Positions 35,936 through 48,100 of a stretch of 64,000 nucleotides of DNA are shown piece by piece. The notes beneath the pieces were generated by a model that did no database searches, had not been told where the DNA came from, and saw only the letters and a program-made list of their open reading frames with translations. This stretch comes from Cladosporium sp. IMV 00045. Lineage: Eukaryota > Ascomycota > Dothideomycetes > Cladosporiales > Cladosporiaceae. The position numbers and the translations under genes are program-made. Each line of letters starts with the position of its first letter. Positions within the stretch are counted from its first letter, which is position 1. The stretch is from NCBI GenBank assembly GCA_001931905.2, contig MSJI02000721.1:37534-101533 (forward strand). Direction: 5' to 3'.

Positions 35936-37075
35936 GTTGGGCTGTTTGTGCTGGTTGTTGTTGCCTTGTTTAGAGAGGTCGTCGGGCTATGCTATTGCTT
36001 GGGTGAGGACGGCGGATAGGTGATCGCGTGAGCAGGGTGAGGTATGCAATAGTGAAGTGAAGTGAAGTGGATCGAGTTGCAATAGATTGGAACCAGGGTA
36101 TATGTATATTAACAGAATCAACGGAAGAAAAGTAAACGGAACGAAGGATTACTTCTCCGAAGCCTATGTACGACAGTAGTGAAGATTATTATTATTTGCT
36201 GATTAGACGAAACACGCGAGCACGGAGCATTTGCGGTCGAGAGCGGTGCTCCGGCGGAAGAAGCGTGAGGTGGAAGACATCATGCATCTCAAGGATTCGC
36301 TTGCAAGGCAAAAAAGTGCAGCTTCCCTACGCTTCCCTTCCACAAACGGGGATCTTTCGCCCAGGTCCGATGGCAGGATTGGTGAGCTTGCCGAGTATCA
36401 GCCGTTTGAAGCTGGCCTATCATCTTCGCAGCGGTGTTTGAAAAGTGGAGATGCACTGATCCGGCTAGCGAGGGCGAGAGACGTCGACGACAACCTTTCC
36501 GATGCTCTGGATGTCAGGATGTCATGTCGCAGCATGCAGTATTGCTTTTTGCTGAGATACGGCAGCAGTCGTAGGCGGAGCGAATGGGAGTGAGCTCATA
36601 TGCTGACACCTCTTACTGATATCCCTCTCCAAGCCCGAATCACAAACTCGGACGACGCGAAGGTTTTGCTCGACTGGTCAATATCACGGTGTTTGGTTTC
36701 CGAAGACTCAAGATTGCCATCAAATGCTCATCAATTGGTATCCAATCCACTGAGTAGGTAGGGCACGGCCACGCAGCAATCGCCGCCGCACCATAAGCCA
36801 GAATGACCGCAACACCCCTGCACGAGCTGCAGAAGACAACGACGACTACCTCGGACAACGTCAAAGTGGTTTGATCACGGCGTTTGGACAATATCTGCAG
36901 CTCTGAAGCTCTGAAGCTCCGGATCGCGACGGTATCAGCAACGACAGCATGTATATGTATATATATCAGCTATTCGATGCAATGGACAGCCATATCTCCA
37001 TTCAACAACATCAATCACATCCTCACTTCACTTAGCTAACCAAACTCGCCTCCCAAACAATCATCACCAACCAAA
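35936..37075. other. Intergenic region upstream of RCF2 and cyanide hydratase
   Basis: The 1.1 kb between two divergent genes contains a short pentanucleotide run of GTGAA units near 36050-36068 in the RCF2 upstream region. A 120-codon plus-strand frame (36231-36593) starts without ATG and lacks features. A TATA-like ATATATAT lies near 36955-36966, about 110 bp before the cyanide hydratase ATG, a possible core promoter element. Confidence 0.45.
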
Positions 37076-38210
37076 ATGGCCCCTCTCTTCACCAAGTACA
37101 AGGCTGCCGCCGTCAACGCCGAGCCTGGTTGGCTCGATCTTGAGCTTTCCGTCGAGAAGACCATCCACTGGATCAATGAAGCCGGCAAGAATGGCTGCAA
37201 GCTCATTGCTTTCCCCGAGCTCTGTAAGGCAGCATCGTGATGAGGGTTGATGGTACATTCACAAATTCTAACTTCACTTTGTAGGGATCCCCGGCTATCC
37301 TTACTGGATGTGGCGCGTCAACTACCAGGAAAGCCTGCCACTGTTGAAGAAGTACAGGGAGAACAGTCTTCCCTCTAACTCCCCTCAGATGCACCGCATC
37401 CGTGCCGCCGCGAAGAACAACTCCATCTTCGTCTCCCTTGGCTACTCTGAGGTCGACCTCAACAGCCTCTACACCACCCAGGTCATGATCGACCCGACCG
37501 GCAACGTCATCAACCACCGCCGCAAGATCCGCGCCACTCACGTCGAGCGCCTCGTCTTCGGCGATGGCACCGGCGACACCACCAACATGGTCATGGACAC
37601 CGAGATCGGCCGTATCGGTCACCTCAACTGCTGGGAGAACATGAACCCGTTCCTCAAGTCCTACGCCGTCTCCCAGGGCGAACAAGTCCACATCGCCGGC
37701 TGGCCTCTCTACCCACACGCTTCGACTCTCAAGTACCCGGACCCTTACACCAACATCAGCGATGCCAACTCCGACATCGTCACGCCCGCGTACGCCATCG
37801 AGACTGCCTCGTTCACTCTCGCGCCTTTCCAGATGATTTCAGCGGCTGGCGTTGCCCTACAAACTCCCCCTGGCAAGACTCCGGAGGACAACAAGATCTA
37901 CAACGGCAACACGCGCATCTACGGCCCTGACGGCCAGAGCCTGATCGAGAAGCCGGCTGAGGACTTCGAAGGCCTCGTCTACGTCGACATTGACCTCGAC
38001 GAGACTCACCTGAGCAAGGCGCTCAACGACTTTGGTGGTCACTACATGCGTCCGGACTTGCTCCGTCTTGTCGTCGACACTGATCGTAAGAGCGCTGTTA
38101 GCAAGGTCAACGGCTCTGGTACTCATGAGGTTGAGAGGACGATTGATCGTGTTGGGCTGAGCAAGACGCTGAGTGAGATTGAGGCCGCTCGTGAGGAGAA
38201 CAAGGAGTAG
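37076..38210 (+). CDS. Cyanide hydratase (nitrilase superfamily)
   Basis: Exons 37076-37223 and 37285-38210 (intron 61 bp) give 357 residues. The enzyme belongs to nitrilase-superfamily branch 1 and is expected to convert HCN to formamide, a detoxification used by fungi that meet cyanogenic plants. The catalytic triad is Glu48 (AFPEL), Lys130 ([10 protein letters not shown]) and Cys165 (HLNCWEN). The tract [27 protein letters not shown] right after the first catalytic block is characteristic of fungal cyanide hydratases. True nitrilases of the same branch share the triad, so the exact substrate is inferred. A Zn2Cys6 regulator follows 540 bp downstream in the same direction, and the 3' flank is duplicated in tandem. 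Confidence 0.85.
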
Positions 38211-38213
38211 AAG

Positions 38214-38488
38214 TTGATTTTACTCTGTTTGGTGCATGTACGATAGATTACTCATCCACTCTTTAATAGCTGCTTTGATTACAATATATGGCGTTGACAA
38301 GATTGAGTCTGAGAGCGAACCCTGTCCGATCCTAGTTGCAATTGTCAAGAAAATGAATTGATTGTACTCTATTTGGCGCATGTACGATAGATTACTCATC
38401 TACTCTTTTATAGATGCTTTGATTACACTGTATGGCGTTGATAGGCATGAGCCTCGTTCCATTGTAGCTGCAATCGTTGAGAAAATGA
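38214..38488. repeat. Imperfect tandem duplication of the cyanide hydratase 3' flank
   Basis: Unit 1 spans 38214-38356 and unit 2 spans 38358-38488, a period of 144 bases. The first 90 bases are nearly identical in both, including the blocks GCATGTACGATAGATTACTC, GCTTTGATTACA and ATGGCGTTGA; the middle has diverged and the units end in the same GAGAAAATGA-like block. Unit 1 begins four bases after the stop codon, so the whole duplicated segment is the gene's own 3' untranslated or termination region. Confidence 0.85.
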
Positions 38489-38749
38489 TCAAGAAAACAA
38501 GATAGATGTTGTCTCTAATTTAGAGAATATCATATATTGTCTCTGCTAGATTTACAATGTTTGCGATAAAATCTCTATCTAATGTACGATGATCACTCAC
38601 GTTCTGATGTGAACTCCGTCCCCCACGTGTGGCGTTGCAGCGAGATTTCTGCCCTACAGCCTACCGTTTCACGATCGCCTTTTATCTCTTCCACTTCACG
38701 ACGACTACCACTTCTTCGCACCTGATTACCTTACTCTCTATATTTCCAC
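38489..38749. promoter_or_regulatory. Upstream region of the Zn2Cys6 regulator
   Basis: A CACGTG E-box core lies at about 38624-38629, some 120 bp before the regulator start codon. The remainder is AT-rich followed by a pyrimidine-rich leader. No coding feature is seen. Confidence 0.4.
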
Positions 38750-41426
38750 ATGTCATCAAAGGTCATCAAACCCACACTTGCACGCCCTGTAAAATTAGCG
38801 TGCACTTCTTGGTATGCCTGCCCTCCAAAGCTCGGATGGGACGGAGCTGTGAAGTCTTCTGTCAGCACGAACCTAGCTGCTGACTATTTGCCTTTTTAGT
38901 CGCGCCATACGTGCCAAATGCGACGGCACTGAACCTTGTAGCAGGGTATGTCGCATTTGGACTGATGAAGTGTGATGATTCCCCTTGCTGATTGCGTTTA
39001 GTGCGTCGAGAAACAATGCGCCTGCTTCTACGTGAAAAGCCGCCGCGGAGGGGCCCGATATCCTCGCTCCAAGACGACAGCGTCAACTAGCAATCCTACA
39101 CAGCGTGAGAGTCCTAGCATACAGGACTGGCAATCTGGTAGTGACAGATCATGGGACTGTAATTCTTTCCCAACATCCCATGTGCCTTCTACACTGACTT
39201 TGTGACATAGCACAAATCTCGGCTATGGCTTCACCTGGCTCTGGCCTATTGCATCTGGACGACTCGATGTTTACCTTGAATCCTGGATGCTGTGCACTTC
39301 CTACACAGATGGGTCCCACGAGCAACTCGGGCTCACAGTCGAGGTCTCCCGAAACACAGCAGTCGTATCCTCAGAGCTTTGAGCCAGGCAGGACGGATGA
39401 TCCTTTACGCACCTACCATTCGGATCAGGCACTGTGAGTTGTCGAAGCGGATCTTGCAGCACATGTAAAAGCATATGCTAACTTGTTGTTGAGGCTTGAT
39501 GCCTACTATCGCTGGATACACATATATCTACCCATCCTACCGCCTCCGCCTGTGGCGGACTCTTCTTTAGACACATCAGCATCCGCGACATTAGACCAAC
39601 ATGAGAACAACTTCCCAGGAAGCGTACCAGCATCACCCCTCCGGCTGGCCCTCTCCGCCATCTTCGCCTTAATCCCCCATCCGAACGTCTCCAACCCCTC
39701 ACGCCCCTCCTACGTAGCTCTGCGCCGCAAAGCCGCCCATCGCTTCGCGCAGCAAAGTCTGGCCCTGATCGAGGATGAGACCGAGATGCCGCAAGACCTC
39801 TCACCTTCCGTGGCACTGGCGCACACCACTTCGACACCAGAGCGGCCTTCTTTGCACCCGGACGTGCCTGTTGAGCTCGAGAGCGTGCTCTCACTTTGCG
39901 TTCTGGCGGTTTATGAGTACTCGCAGCGAGGCAATATTCGCAAGATGCAAGATCGTGCGGGCCAGGCGCTTGTTGCGGCTATGGGCATGTCCTTGCATTG
40001 TTTGGGGAAAGATGAGGGGCGGTATTCGGAGGCGAAGAGGCGGGCTTGGTGGATGACAGTGAGTCTTTGTGAAGTAAGAAAGTCTTTTTCGCAATGCTAA
40101 TCTGTGATTAGTATATTTGTTCATGCCAGTCTTCGATTGCTAGCTGCACGGTATGTGGCCGTGAAAGCACTCGAGAGAGGGGAGGGGCTGACATGAACAG
40201 GAACCCACTCTATTACCAAATGACAGGCGATTCACAACAAGCTATCCGAAGATGGATGGTTCACACGTACGTATAAAGTGCTTTAACTTACGTTAAAGCC
40301 CACTGACATATAGCACTCAGGTCTGGCAACTATACATCGAATCACAGCAAGCCATCTTATCAGCCACGCAGTTCGTGATGGAAATGAACCAATATGTCAA
40401 AGACCCTCACCAGCACTCCTTGCCTCTTGAGAGAATGCGAGGTCTTCACAAGCGTATTGACGACCTGATCACATTTGCAAATGAAGATCCGCTTGCACAT
40501 ACAAAATATTCTGTCGACTCGGAAGCCACCGCTGCTCGAGCGCTGCGGTGCATGTCGATAGTGAAACTGAACAGGTTTGTCTTGTCGCGATCATTCACAG
40601 ACTACCATTTCGATGACTGATCAAACCCCCGAATGTAGCGCTCGCATCAAACTGCACAGATACAGCGCTTTCTCAGACATTCCCGTCTTTACCAAACGCT
40701 ACTGCGATCTCAAACAAGCACCTTCAAACCTCGACCTAGGTTTCGTCGACGACCTCGTCCAATGGCTCACGTCCTGCGCATGCGACCAATCTCAACCCCA
40801 ACCACCAGACAGCAGCAACCTTCCATCAACACCATCATCCTCAACAGATCACCTAACAGACTCAGTAAACCCGACCACCCTCCCCTTCACCAAACACGAA
40901 TCTTCTCTGCTCTGCCTCACCTCCGCCCTAACAATCGCTCGCGCGTTCGAATCCCTCCCCTACCCAGTACCCTCACCTCCCACCAAGTCCGCCACAAACA
41001 ATACCAACCAAACAATCCCCCGCACCCTCCCCTCCTTCGCCTGCTGCGCCATGCAAGCCGCTTACGCCCTCCTCATGGTCTGCAACCAAGCGTGGGCTAT
41101 GCAGAGCACCGGCGCGATGATTTTGCAGGTCGATCATTCGAGTCATGGGCATTACCATCAAGAGTCGTGTAATGGCTCCAATGGCGGCGGAAATGCCACG
41201 CAGCCGGCCAAATTGCTAGCGCAGTGCGAGCAGGGTTTGTATAGCATTTTGGGCACTTTGGAGAATTATTCGGTGGCTTTTGAGGCGATTGCTGGGATGA
41301 GAGGTGAGTTCTTGCCTGCTTTTTGTGGCAACGTTAGGGCTTGTGGCTTGCTGACTTTGATGTTCTCTAGATCAAGTTCGAGAGGCGATTGATGGATTTG
41401 CTGGGCTTTTTGCTGGGAATATTTGA
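38750..41426 (+). CDS. Zn2Cys6 fungal transcription factor
   Basis: Ten exons were reconstructed: 38750-38811, 38900-38945, 39002-39104, 39211-39433, 39494-40058, 40112-40150, 40201-40266, 40321-40574, 40639-41303 and 41371-41426, together 692 residues. The binuclear zinc cluster spans exons 1-3 with Cys18, 21, 28, 34, 37 and 44 in C-x2-C-x6-C-x5-C-x2-C-x6-C spacing; two introns interrupt it. A basic linker follows (KSRRGGARYPRSK). The rest matches the fungal-specific middle homology region, with LLDAYYRWIHIYLPILP, a long helical block, RRFTTSYP and KLNSARIKLHRYSAF. Exon 6 is only 39 bp. The end of exon 3 is the least certain point: the GTGAGA donor after 39104 was used, but a weaker GTAGTG about 35 bases further also keeps the frame. 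Target genes are unknown. Its position just downstream of cyanide hydratase allows, but does not prove, a regulatory link. Confidence 0.87.
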
Positions 41427-42854
41427 TCGGTCCGCCAATCGATTGATTGCAATATTTGGCTTGTCTAGAAAGGTTGTCTCAGGGAATCTCTCTCTGGATC
41501 GACAGGTGTGACATTCAAGGGTTGTTCACTATTAAAGTTTCTGTCCCTTGACGACAATCACGATGACTTGGAACGGGTATGAAGGGTGTTCGAACAGATG
41601 TGATATGGCACGAACGGTATATCTCCTACTTATTGTTAGACGACCGACTTAATTCTTGAACAGAAACGCTTGAAACAGTTTTCTTGTCCTGTGCATCTTT
41701 GCCTTTGAGAACTATCATTTCTAACAGACGTGGCGGCGCAAGCAAGCAGAAGACCAAGAGCTCCTGAGGTCTCTGGGTTATGGAAGAAGCATCTTAATAA
41801 GTTCACCAGTACACGAACATGTGACCCTCAACTTTGGTGGTCGCAATCAACAGCGTTCTCAATGGAACTGGACCTGCCAGGCTGAGGGTAATACGATCAA
41901 CGTCCAACATGGGATGTACTGCTGCCGCGAAACCGCCTTCACGTGCAAGCTATCTGCTCATCACATGTCTTGCAAATCACTTCTTCATTACCTCTCTTAT
42001 TACCTTGCCTTGCTCATTACTGACTCAAACCTTACAGTCATCAACACACTCATTGCTGAGCCAAAAGCACGACGTCGGTCTCCTCGTCCTCTTTCGCTCA
42101 CGTCAGTCCCCAATGCCCCGATGCCTATCTCACCATGATTCCGTGTAGTAGCTTGAGAGAGTGGAATGCTCTATAGGAGATAGCTCGTATTCCGAAAGAG
42201 CTATCTCATTTTTTCAAGGCCCGAGTATGCGTATGGAGTGAAAGATAACAGCTCGAGAGTGGAGTTTTTGCAGGATATAGCTTTGTGTGAGATAGCTATT
42301 TTGGAAGGACGTGATCTTTATCCTCTCCTCCTCAGGACACTGGGAGAGCGGATCCAATCTGCTAACATAATTTTCCCAGCCGACACCGAAGCTCGAGGAT
42401 CGATCATAACGTCAGCACGAACGAAACACAATGGGAAATATACGGTGGCTACTCGGCACAACAACTACTCCAAATCCTTCTGCTCTGTTTCAGCAAGCCT
42501 CACAGCCCGTGCTAGCTATTTCCACTGTTCAGCATATCGTGTTTCGGTGACAAGGGCACATGGAGAACGCGAAGAAGCACTACGCACTTTTTCTGCCCGC
42601 CACTGGAACACTTGGAGTGAATGGCGTTTATACCTAGATAGACTGGCACAGTTCAAGGTGGCACGGTTGGAGAGCACGCGGCCTCGCCGTACCTGGCGTG
42701 CTCATCATGCAGTTGGTTGGCCTGCGACGAGTGGGGCTCGGATCTGGGCTGCTGATAGAGAATGTGCTCTTGAGTAGGGGGTGTTGATAATGCAGTGAAA
42801 CCGGGCTCTCTTGGTGGAAGAAGAGCGACCGAACAGCGTTGAAATTCACCTTGG
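41427..42854. other. Intergenic region
   Basis: The 1.4 kb between two converging genes has a 179-codon plus-strand frame (42238-42777) that starts with GTG and shows no family features, so it is not called. A perfect 10-bp inverted repeat (GAGATAGCTC, 42177-42186 and 42198-42207, loop 11) is followed by a run of T. Confidence 0.45.
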
Positions 42855-44069
42855 TCACCTCTCATGACCCTCGGGATACTCCATCTTGCAGAGACGGACA
42901 GTGGAACTTCCCCTTTCGTCCGGCCATGGCTCAACCCAACACGGCAGATTGTACTCATCAATGTACAAGAAGCGCGTGTACATGTCCGGCGGCCGCCTGG
43001 GGGCTGTCCACCACGCACGTTCGTAATCGTCAGGCGACCGCTCCCATTCGGTTCTCAACTCGGTCTCGCCTGAGGAATTTATTGTAACTTTCGTGACGTC
43101 GAAGAGATGTTCGAGGTCGTCAATCAGATTGTCCAGGTAGTCGGTCGAAAGCTCGGATCGAGATCTTCCTTCCAGCATGCAGCTCAGGAGATGAGGAAGT
43201 ATTGTACTGCTGTCGCGCTCCAGGGAAGCACGGTCCTCTTCGTCTTCGATACCGCTCGAATCGTCTGAGCTAGCAATCGACCAGCAGTTGCGTTTTGGGT
43301 TGTGGCGGAGAGTGATGGTCGGGTGTTTATCATCATCCTTCTTAAATTTGCTCGATGTTCGGCAAATTTTGACAGTGAGTTGACTAACAAATGGTAGAAG
43401 ACGACCCGTCTTCTTGATCCAGTCTCAATAACGAGTACCTCTCCATTGGTCGAATTTTGATACATGCAGGAGGAAGCGATTGCATGCGAAAAACATCGGC
43501 AGCGTCTCTCGACGGACCAAGCGACTGACGCGGGTGATTGAGGGGGCATAGGCTTTTTCGCAGAAAGCGTCCTGGGGTAGCCTGATCTCGTCTTCACGCG
43601 TGACAACGAATTCGAAGATTAAGGATCGTAGTTCGGGGGAGAGAGTCGAAAAGAGAGGGCTCTGAGCCTGCGATAGTGGAACAGGCGGGGTAGGCGTAGG
43701 TAATGGCTTCAGAGCATCAGGAAGGTTAAGTAGTGCCCGCGCCTTTGTTGCTGCTTCCAGTAAGGGTGGGTTGGGTTGCAAGGCTTTCCACGCGCTGGGG
43801 TGTAACCAAGGCTCCCTTTCTATGTCTCGAAATGGCCGTGGCAAGAACCATATGAAACGGTACAGCTTTGCGCGAAGCTCTTCATCGAGAATCCGAACGT
43901 CTTCAATTGATGTTAATGTTCGTAAGAAAGAGAATAGTTGGTGAACCTGAAGGGCCTGGCTTTGGGAAAGCGAAGTGTTGTGTGTGGGTGAGGTGTGATT
44001 CTTATCATGATTGTGATCGTGTCTGCGCTCGCGTCCGAGAGCAACAAGGTATTGTTTGATCGGGGCCAT
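42855..44069 (-). pseudogene. Uncharacterised gene interrupted by one in-frame TGA
   Basis: From the ATG at 44069 a single frame of 404 codons runs to 42855, broken only by one TGA at 43425-43427 (codon 215). The first half (MAPIKQYLVALGRERRH) contains a block typical of fungal F-box-like hypothetical proteins, PLFSTLSPELRSLIFEFVVT and TRVSRLVRRETLPMFFACNR. The second half continues the same protein without interruption: DWIKKTGRLLPFVSQLTVKI, ITLRHNPKRNCW, an acidic stretch, and a C terminus rich in Trp and Tyr (DDYERAWWTAPRRPPDMYTR). No GT-AG intron removes the TGA while keeping the frame and the conserved blocks. It is called a nonsense allele; stop readthrough or a sequencing error are alternatives. 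Confidence 0.65.
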
Positions 44070-45172
44070 GATGGGATGTGAAGTGAGATCGATCAAGATG
44101 TTGGGCTGGCCAGTGCCTGGATCTGCAGAGCAGCGTAGTTGACGTCGAAAGCGGACGTCGCCCTTGGTTTTGTGCGAAATATAAGAGCTGAGGAGTATAC
44201 TGCATTCATGGACGGCAGTGCCACTACTCTCATCAATATATACCCCTCAGACCGCCATTGTTTACAATCAGTTCATGTTTCGGTGAGCGAAAGAGTACAT
44301 GGTTGCAGTGCATAGGCGAGATACCCTGGCAGGACGCAGCGAATGGAGACAGCAGCCGAGCCGCCTCGTGATACTTGGGCCATCAACTACCAAGCACAAA
44401 CTGCTTCCGTGTTACGCAGAACTGATTGCAGGACAGGAGCGTGGCCGTTCTTTGGGTACCATGCTATGCACGATGGCAGGATAGGGAGTCGGCGCTGTTA
44501 GGTGGCATATTCCGCTGTACATGCTCTGCACAAACAGGCAATGGGTGGGCGACTGACTTGGCTGGATTTTCGGAACGAATCGAAAGATTGTCGAGATGTG
44601 GCAAAATAACTTGGGAGTGGTCCCAAAGAAAAGTCCCGGGAACGTAGGGATATTGAGCAAAAATACATAAAGAGGGTCCGTACCGCACTAGGGCAGGAAT
44701 CTATCACTGCAACATCACACGCACTCAACTTACCATCGAACAAACAAACGAACCACCGCCTTCTTATCCGCCTGTACCACACGCTGCCTAGTCACGTAAC
44801 ACGAAACCACTCTTGGGCCGCTTTTGCCGCTCGTAGTTGGAGAAATGTGACAGGTATCGTATATCCGGCTACATTTGCCGATCGATCACCTAACTTGGAG
44901 ACGCCAATCAATCGCAACAATTGAGTTGCTAGGTGAGCATCTGTGGTAATGTCGCTTAATGTTCGATTATCTGCTCGACTTTATCTAATTTGGAATGAGC
45001 AGTGTCCAAAAGATAGATGACGCACGAGTGCAGAAAATCAAGAGACAGGTTTGGTAGAATCAGAACGCGTGAACGGGATATTGAACGCAAGAAGGCCCAT
45101 CCGCCCCTTCCCCTTAACAAATCTATAACCAAACCACACCCAACCAAAAACCAAGTAACACAAAGAAAAAGA
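44070..45172. other. Intergenic region
   Basis: The 1.1 kb between the interrupted gene's start and the PHO81 stop codon has no frame with domain features or ATG-initiated plausible proteins. It holds the PHO81 3' flank and the other gene's upstream region. Confidence 0.5.
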
Positions 45173-48100
45173 TCAATCAACAGCCTCCTTAAACCTCATA
45201 ACAGCATTATCCGTAACCAACCCATCCACCCCCTTCTGCAGCGCCAACACACTCGGCCTTTCTCCACCACTTCCACCATTTTCACCACCGCCAGAAGCGA
45301 AATTCACATCCCTCGAATAATCCGAAATCAGCACCAGTCCTGCTTCTTTAATAGAATCGATCAGCGCGGGTACCAGTTCGAGCAGGCGCGAAGTGCAAAT
45401 CAAGCCCATGAAATTGTTCGATTGCGCGATGCGGACGGCTTCTTTGATTGAGGTGTCGGTGCGGCCGCAGCTGTGGATCATGCTTGTGTTGTTGTTGGGG
45501 TTGGTTGATGAGGAAGAGGGGGAGTCGGAGGGTGAGGGCGGGGCGACGCCGAGTTCGTTGCAGAGGAGGACGGGGTCTGTGGGTTGTTGTTAGTGGGTTA
45601 TTGACATGCGGAAAGAAAATGGACAGGGTGGCGGCCGATGACTTACAATTCGGCTGCTTCCAGTTCAACGCAGCGCAGACGTCAGCATTGTAGCTCGAGA
45701 ACACAAAGTTGCGAAGCGGGTTATCCTTCGCCTCGCGGAGATTTCTTGCATGATTGAAAACGACCATGAGCACAGCGTCCGCCACGAAATTGATATTCTG
45801 CGTAGGACCCAATTGCAGCTTCTCCTCAACATGTCGGGTCGGGTAGCAGACGTGCAGTTCCAGATTGAGATCCGCGGGGAGCATGGCAAGGGCGTCTTGC
45901 AGAGAAGCGTATGAGCGGGCGATCTGGCGGTGGAAGGCGGGGAGTTCTTCGGGGTCGATACCGGCTTCGACGAGGCTTTCGAAGGCACCGTTGATACCGT
46001 GTTGATGCGCGGCTTGAGAGAATTCTTCGTATGTCAGGCGGCCGATGAGGTCGTTTCTACTTGATGGTAGAGCCCATTCAGGGAAGAGGACGGGCACGCC
46101 GTCTTTTGTGACTTGAACGAACAGGCGGAGGAAGTCGCCACTCAAACTGCTTCCGGTGATCAGATTGCTCGGGTGGTCCTCGAATTGGCTCGTTGCCTTC
46201 CAGTATGTGGCAAAATGTGTTATCTCAAGCGGGATGCCGTGGAAAGGCGTGATAACCTGGAAGCGGAAATTGATGCGACCGATGGCGCGCAGGCGCGGGT
46301 CGAAAAGCTCCAAATGCCATCTGCCAGAGCTACTTGATTTGCCGGTGAAGACGCGGCTGGATGCTGCCGAGCGGGCAATGACTTTACTGCCAAAGGTAGG
46401 GAAGATGTCGAAATCAATGCTGAAAGTCTCCAAGTTCTCGATCTGGAAACTGATGTTCTTGAAGTCGTCTTGTACCGGTAAAGGCACGTTGCGGGGGATC
46501 AGGTCTGATGACTTGGACGAAATGGTAAGTCGAGCCGCCGGGTACTTGCTGTCTCCGTAAAACTCAATAGCGTCGCAACCAAGATCGTCGAATGACAGCA
46601 GGATGAAAGTCTTGGTAGTATCCAAGAAGTTATGGCCGTACCGGCGTAGTGGGATGATAGGAGGCGGGAGGATGAGGTCTGGGATGTTTTCGGGGTCCAT
46701 TGGCGACAGTGTTTGCGCCTCGTCAGCCTGAGGAGGCTGGATGACTGTTTCTAATGTGAAGTCCATCGTCTGCTGTTTGCGTTGATTGGCCGTCTGACCC
46801 GCCTGAGCGAGCAGCTGCATGCAATCAAGGTGTCCTTCCCACGCAGCATAATACATGGCAGACAGACCCTTCTCGTCATTCACAACTGCATCGACTTGGA
46901 ATTCAAGCAGCTGCTGCAAACAATGCAAGTGACCCTCACTGGCGGCATGGAAAAGTGGCGTCCATTGGTAGAGTTTGTCGGCTTGGTCCATGTCCACGCC
47001 ATAATCTTTCATCAGACACAAGATCTGCTGATTCCTGCCAAATCGCGCCACGATATGCTGAGGATAGAGGCCTTCTGCATCAGGCAGCATCTGCGGGTTG
47101 TAGTGCAAGATCTGCTCTACGATCGCCACAGACCCATACTGACAGGCCAAGTTCAAAGGGATGTGGTCGTTAGTCCCAGAAGGATTTACCGTTGCACCGA
47201 ACCTGAGCATCTCTTGAACACTTCCTGCGCGAGAATGCACAATGGCATGGATCAAGCCGGTGAAATTGTCCAGATCCTTGGCGTCGACAGTATCCGGCGC
47301 GACCGCTACCAGCATCTGCATCATCTCGACGCGTCCATGCATCGAAGCGTAATGCAGCGGTATGCGCCCATAGACATCAGGTGAGCGAATATTCGCGCCA
47401 TTCGTGAGAGCAGCGTTCAAGATCTCCTTGTTTCCAGACACGGCAGCCTCATGAATGCAATTGCGCTCATTGATAGGGTCAGCGTAATTGAAATCAATCA
47501 GCCCGGTCTCGTACAAGACTTGCTGGGTCGAAAGCGCAGCGGTGTTGGCCGTGTTCAAGAAAACACGGCTGATTCGTTCCTTCGCCTCTTCATGGGTGAT
47601 GGTTCTCGCCGCCCATTCTTTGACAAGACCGGTGTTTCCGGCATTGATGGCTTGTAAGATTTGCACTTCAAGCTCGAGGTCATCCTGTCCAGCCTGCGGT
47701 GCCCTGTTCTCAAGCTCCACAGCAGGGACGTATGCGATTTTTTCGCCTTCTGCCCATGCCTGCAGTTCCAGTAAACCTGTCGTAGCCTGGTCCGAGAGAT
47801 CACTAATCACATCGCGGTTGAAACAGGGCTGAACTTCGACGGCGCGAGAAAGATAGATTTCCTTCTCTCGAGACTGCGAATTTGGTGATTAGTATCTTCC
47901 GGTCACCACTAGGAAAGACCGAGATTTACCTTGGACGTTTTATCCCACTACCAGAACAAGTCAGCTTAATTCGAATTTCCTCGACTTGCAGCATGAACTC
48001 ATCCATACCTTCTTCAGAATCTTGGAAAATGCAGTCTGGTTGACCTCAACAAACTGCTGCAATTTGTCGAGATCATTGCTGAAGAGCCGGAAACCTTCGT

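Noticed and set aside
37203..37718. 171-codon minus-strand frame over cyanide hydratase
   Set aside because: Shadow of a highly biased coding exon; the plus strand has the catalytic triad and correct splice sites.
42177..42207. Hairpin followed by a T-run that looks like a bacterial terminator
   Set aside because: Such terminators do not operate for nuclear Pol II genes and no Pol III gene lies upstream; probably chance, though the stem is perfect over 10 bp.
42238..42777. 179-codon plus-strand frame
   Set aside because: Starts with GTG, lacks recognisable features and has no splice or promoter support.
43184..43437. Intron from GTACTC (43437) to GTTAG (43383) to rescue the TGA-interrupted gene
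   Set aside because: It shifts the frame, replaces the conserved-looking TLRHNPKRNCW block with unrelated sequence and stops early at 43184.
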